Assembly (NCBI GenBank): GCA_038049695.1
Contig: CP142451.1
Span: forward strand, 128,360,001-128,424,000
Direction: 5' to 3'
DNA: 64,000 bases
Source: Cinnamomum chago
Lineage: Eukaryota; Streptophyta; Magnoliopsida; Laurales; Lauraceae
The position numbers were made by a program, and so were the translations under genes. The notes beneath the pieces are model-generated. The model did no database searches and was not told the origin of the DNA. It saw nothing but the letters and a program-made list of their open reading frames with translations. Of the stretch, positions 61,554 to 64,000 are shown piece by piece (position 1 is the stretch's first letter; each line of letters starts with the position of its first letter).

Positions 61554-61774
61554 TCCTAAGCTGAAGCTTACTTTATCCTAAGTTGAAACATTGCTGGTCC
61601 CACAAATCAAAGTCGATTATCGTTGTTTTTTGCATGATGATCGTCTCCAAAATCAAGATAAATCCAATCAGAACTGGATTTGTCAGTTATATCATGCAAA
61701 AAACATATATAATTAACTTTGATTTGTGGGACCAGCACTGTTTCAGCTTAGGATAAGGTAAGGTTCAGCTTAGG
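61554..61774. mobile_element. Foldback element of about 220 bp
   Basis: The left arm, TCCTAAGCTGAAGCTTACTT followed by CTGGTCCCACAAATCAAAGT, is mirrored on the right by ACTTTGATTTGTGGGACCAG and AAGGTTCAGCTTAGGA. TTTTTTGCATGAT and ATCATGCAAAAAA are also inverted. The arms are about 80-95 bp. It abuts the tandem MITE pair. Confidence 0.85.
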
Positions 61775-63229
61775 ACCGTATGGATCACGAGATCAGTATA
61801 CTGTGAGCCTATTTTTATGGATTGGTTATCATGACACTGTATGTTCTTTGAACTGTTCAATTCCTCGGGGATTTCCGGTTCTGAGAATTTTTTTAAGGGG
61901 GAACATTCTCACTTGAGGATCTCCAGTTTGAAGATTCTAAGAGGAGCTATAATATGATTGGAGCAAGCATCAGGACATACACATGCCCTGAGGTTCCCAG
62001 GTCTAGTCATTTTGTAGACTTTTAGTGAGATGGACCCCTCCGCGTGGGGAATGCTTCAGAACTTTCCCAGATGGGAAGATCCCAACATTGAGTGGTGTTT
62101 CTTAGGCTATGGTCCAGGGGAAAAAAAGAAATATCTTCTAATCAGTGAGAAGTTTTTATGGGTTATGGGCATTCCCCATCAACGGCTCGTTACTTTTTTT
62201 GAAGGCCTTCCCTGGATTTGTGGATACACTCCACATGGGGACAATCTGTTGATCATAACCATGTGATTAACAGTTTTATGTTTGTGCTCATTTGGGGGCC
62301 ATCTGCCAAACCAAAGAGGGACCTCGAGTCCCATCTGACCCATGGATTGGTATGGTGGATAATTCTGGCGGATAATTCTTTGGATTAATAGTTTCTTGAT
62401 CATTATAGTGACATATGTCTGCAATTCAAGCACTGAAGCTAGGGCCCTTGCACACCTTTGCTGTAATCTTTGTTTAGTGATTTTACACATCAAGACCTTG
62501 GTAAACATTTACAGCTTGCCTTATTTATGCAGGAACAAGCACCACATGATTTGAAAGTTTAGTCACTGTAAATTGGATTGGAGGGAAGAAGAAATGATTG
62601 TGAATAAGGCTGTACACTAGTTGTTTGCATGTTCACCGGAATTTTGGTAATTAACATGGAAGGGCTTGAATTTGGGTCAACCCAGCTGTGAGACTTGAGA
62701 GTTTGGGCAGCAGCATCAGACAAGATTGTGGTTAAAATCTGTAACATTAATGATTTTCATGTAGAAGTAGGAGTTAATGCAAAATGCTACATTCTATCAG
62801 ATTTACTGAGCATTGTAGAGTTACTGAAATGTTAATTGTCATGTGTCAACAAAAACTTGTTCTCGGTTTTCTGGGTCTTACATGTACATAATTTTAGCTT
62901 AGTGTGTGGGTGACAGTTCAGTTCTGTAGGTGGTTTACGTCTTTTGACAATAATAGATTTAGATAGTGAGTGCTTGCAGTGTTGCGGGTTAACCATCAAT
63001 CTGGTCATTTTTTAGGGGTGCATGTGTGATATGGGCTTGTGTTTGCTTTCATTTATGTGCATTGTGTTTTTACTTTTGCTCGTAAAAACACCTAGTTCCA
63101 ATTGGTGTTAAGAGTTTTGATTCGCCTGCACAGACAGCTATTGGAAGGAAGGGTATAATCAGAATGTGCTATATATCCTGTGCTTGGTGCCATACACCCC
63201 TAATGCACATATTGTCTGATGATCTTTAG
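61775..63229. other. Intergenic spacer, nothing recognised
   Basis: Open frames (for example 62030-62266) have no motif I know. Confidence 0.4.
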
Positions 63230-63230
63230 G

Positions 63231-63293
63231 TGGTTGGGACAGCTTTTGCAATCCTTGGAGCTGTGGGATTGGTCTTATTCAAGGGCACATTTG
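63231..63293 (+). other. Possible exon of an unknown membrane protein gene
   Basis: An AG-GT bounded stretch (after TCTTTAG, before GTGAGG) encodes VVGTAFAILGAVGLVLFKGTF, a hydrophobic segment that could be a transmembrane helix. No partner exon was found, and the acceptor pyrimidine tract is weak. It may belong to a gene continuing beyond the window, or be chance. Confidence 0.2.
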
Positions 63294-63771
63294 TGAGGCA
63301 ACTTTTTTTTTTGGAAGTGCATGTAAAATGGAAATGCTTTTCTCATTTGTTAGAAGAAAAATTGATGTGTTTTGTACATGTCAATAAGGTGGGGTTTAAA
63401 CAACCAGGGGGAACATTTATATTGAGCGGTTTAGATGTGTAAAAGGTGCATTCTATTGCCTCCAAAATTTCTCATGTCCAGGCTTTGGAATCTGTCCGTC
63501 TTATATTTTTGCCCTGAAGATATGATGGGTCTATTAAGAGGATTGTCTATCCTCAATGATCCTGCCAATACAATAATATTGTACAACTACAAGTAGCCAC
63601 CATATCAACATGTGAGTGAAAGAACATGCATATTTGATACATGCATATATGCCCAAAAGGAAAATTGCACATAGAAAGTTCGTTACTATCTTAGTCTTAG
63701 GGTGTCCCACACTAAAGACTTGTGTGGGACATGCAAGACGCCCGAAGTATTATATATATATATATATATTT

Positions 63772-63890
63772 ATATGGGAGATGTTCATATGAGAGATATC
63801 TCTCACCTTACTATGAGAGATAAGGTGGGGGCTCTCACATCCATATACAATGCCAACAACTTAATTGTGAGGGCTCCATCCATATATGGT
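63772..63890. mobile_element. Third copy of the small foldback MITE family
   Basis: GAGATGTTCATATGAGAG, CTCTCACCTTACTATGAGAG and GGTGGGGGCTCTCACATCC match the units at 61298-61540. An AT tract (about 63749-63768) borders it. Confidence 0.75.
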
Positions 63891-64000
63891 AATACAATGC
63901 ATTACAATTGATTGACGTATAAAATACATAATTACATATATTGCAATAAACGATGAGATTTCTTTTATGATTTTCTTAATTTTGTCATCTAGACTTATTA

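Overview
The window is nuclear DNA of a flowering plant. It has spliced genes with GT-AG introns and plant-specific protein families (type I inositol polyphosphate 5-phosphatase, cyclin-J18, MAP65). It also has a dense set of plant transposons: Cassandra 5S-LTR elements, copia and gypsy solo LTRs, an L1-type LINE, SINEs, hAT-type MITEs and a CACTA end. The many CT and AT microsatellites and AT-rich spacers fit a broad-leaved angiosperm rather than a grass. The species cannot be named from the sequence.

Three protein-coding genes, all on the + strand, can be rebuilt exon by exon, and in each the exon lengths sum to a whole reading frame. (1) An inositol polyphosphate 5-phosphatase lies at 6107-10408 (7 exons, 433 aa). 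(2) A cyclin-J18 lies at 26281-30238 (9 exons, 247 aa, including an 18-nt microexon). (3) A MAP65/PRC1/Ase1-family microtubule bundler lies at 53544-60895 (11 exons, 600 aa). They share no pathway in an operon sense. Cyclin-J18 and MAP65 both belong to cell-cycle or cytoskeletal families, and both carry a telo-box beside their first exon.

Layout: 1-5600 is AT-rich spacer. 5650-10410 is the 5-phosphatase gene. 10541-10960 holds MITE-like sequence. 11650-24056 is a nested transposon cluster. Its first part is an L1-type LINE interrupted by a copia solo LTR (TSD GTCGA) and a complete Cassandra element (TSD CGAAT). A tandem Cassandra LTR array with exact 356-bp period follows, then a CACTA end, then the 3' end of a copia element whose LTR is split by a 4065-bp TG...CA solo LTR (TSD AGGGA). 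24500-25960 holds a hAT-type MITE, a 5'-truncated LINE with an 18-bp TSD and a SINE. 26170-30240 is cyclin-J18.

About 1.7 kb around the last cyclin-J18 exon (29550-31285) is duplicated 8 kb downstream (37622-39410) as a broken pseudo-exon. Between the copies lie two more SINE-like insertions, a MITE and an inverted copia solo LTR. 43250-48060 contains two tandem copies of an element with shared ends and different cargo; one carries broken polyubiquitin pieces, and both carry T-rich 21-bp minisatellites. 53040-60900 is MAP65, whose intron 7 holds an 879-bp hAT-type element. 61290-61780 and 63770-63890 hold small foldback elements. The strongest new signals are the cargo-swapping tandem elements, the cyclin-J18 duplication (which supplies natural empty sites for its insertions), and the regular Cassandra array.
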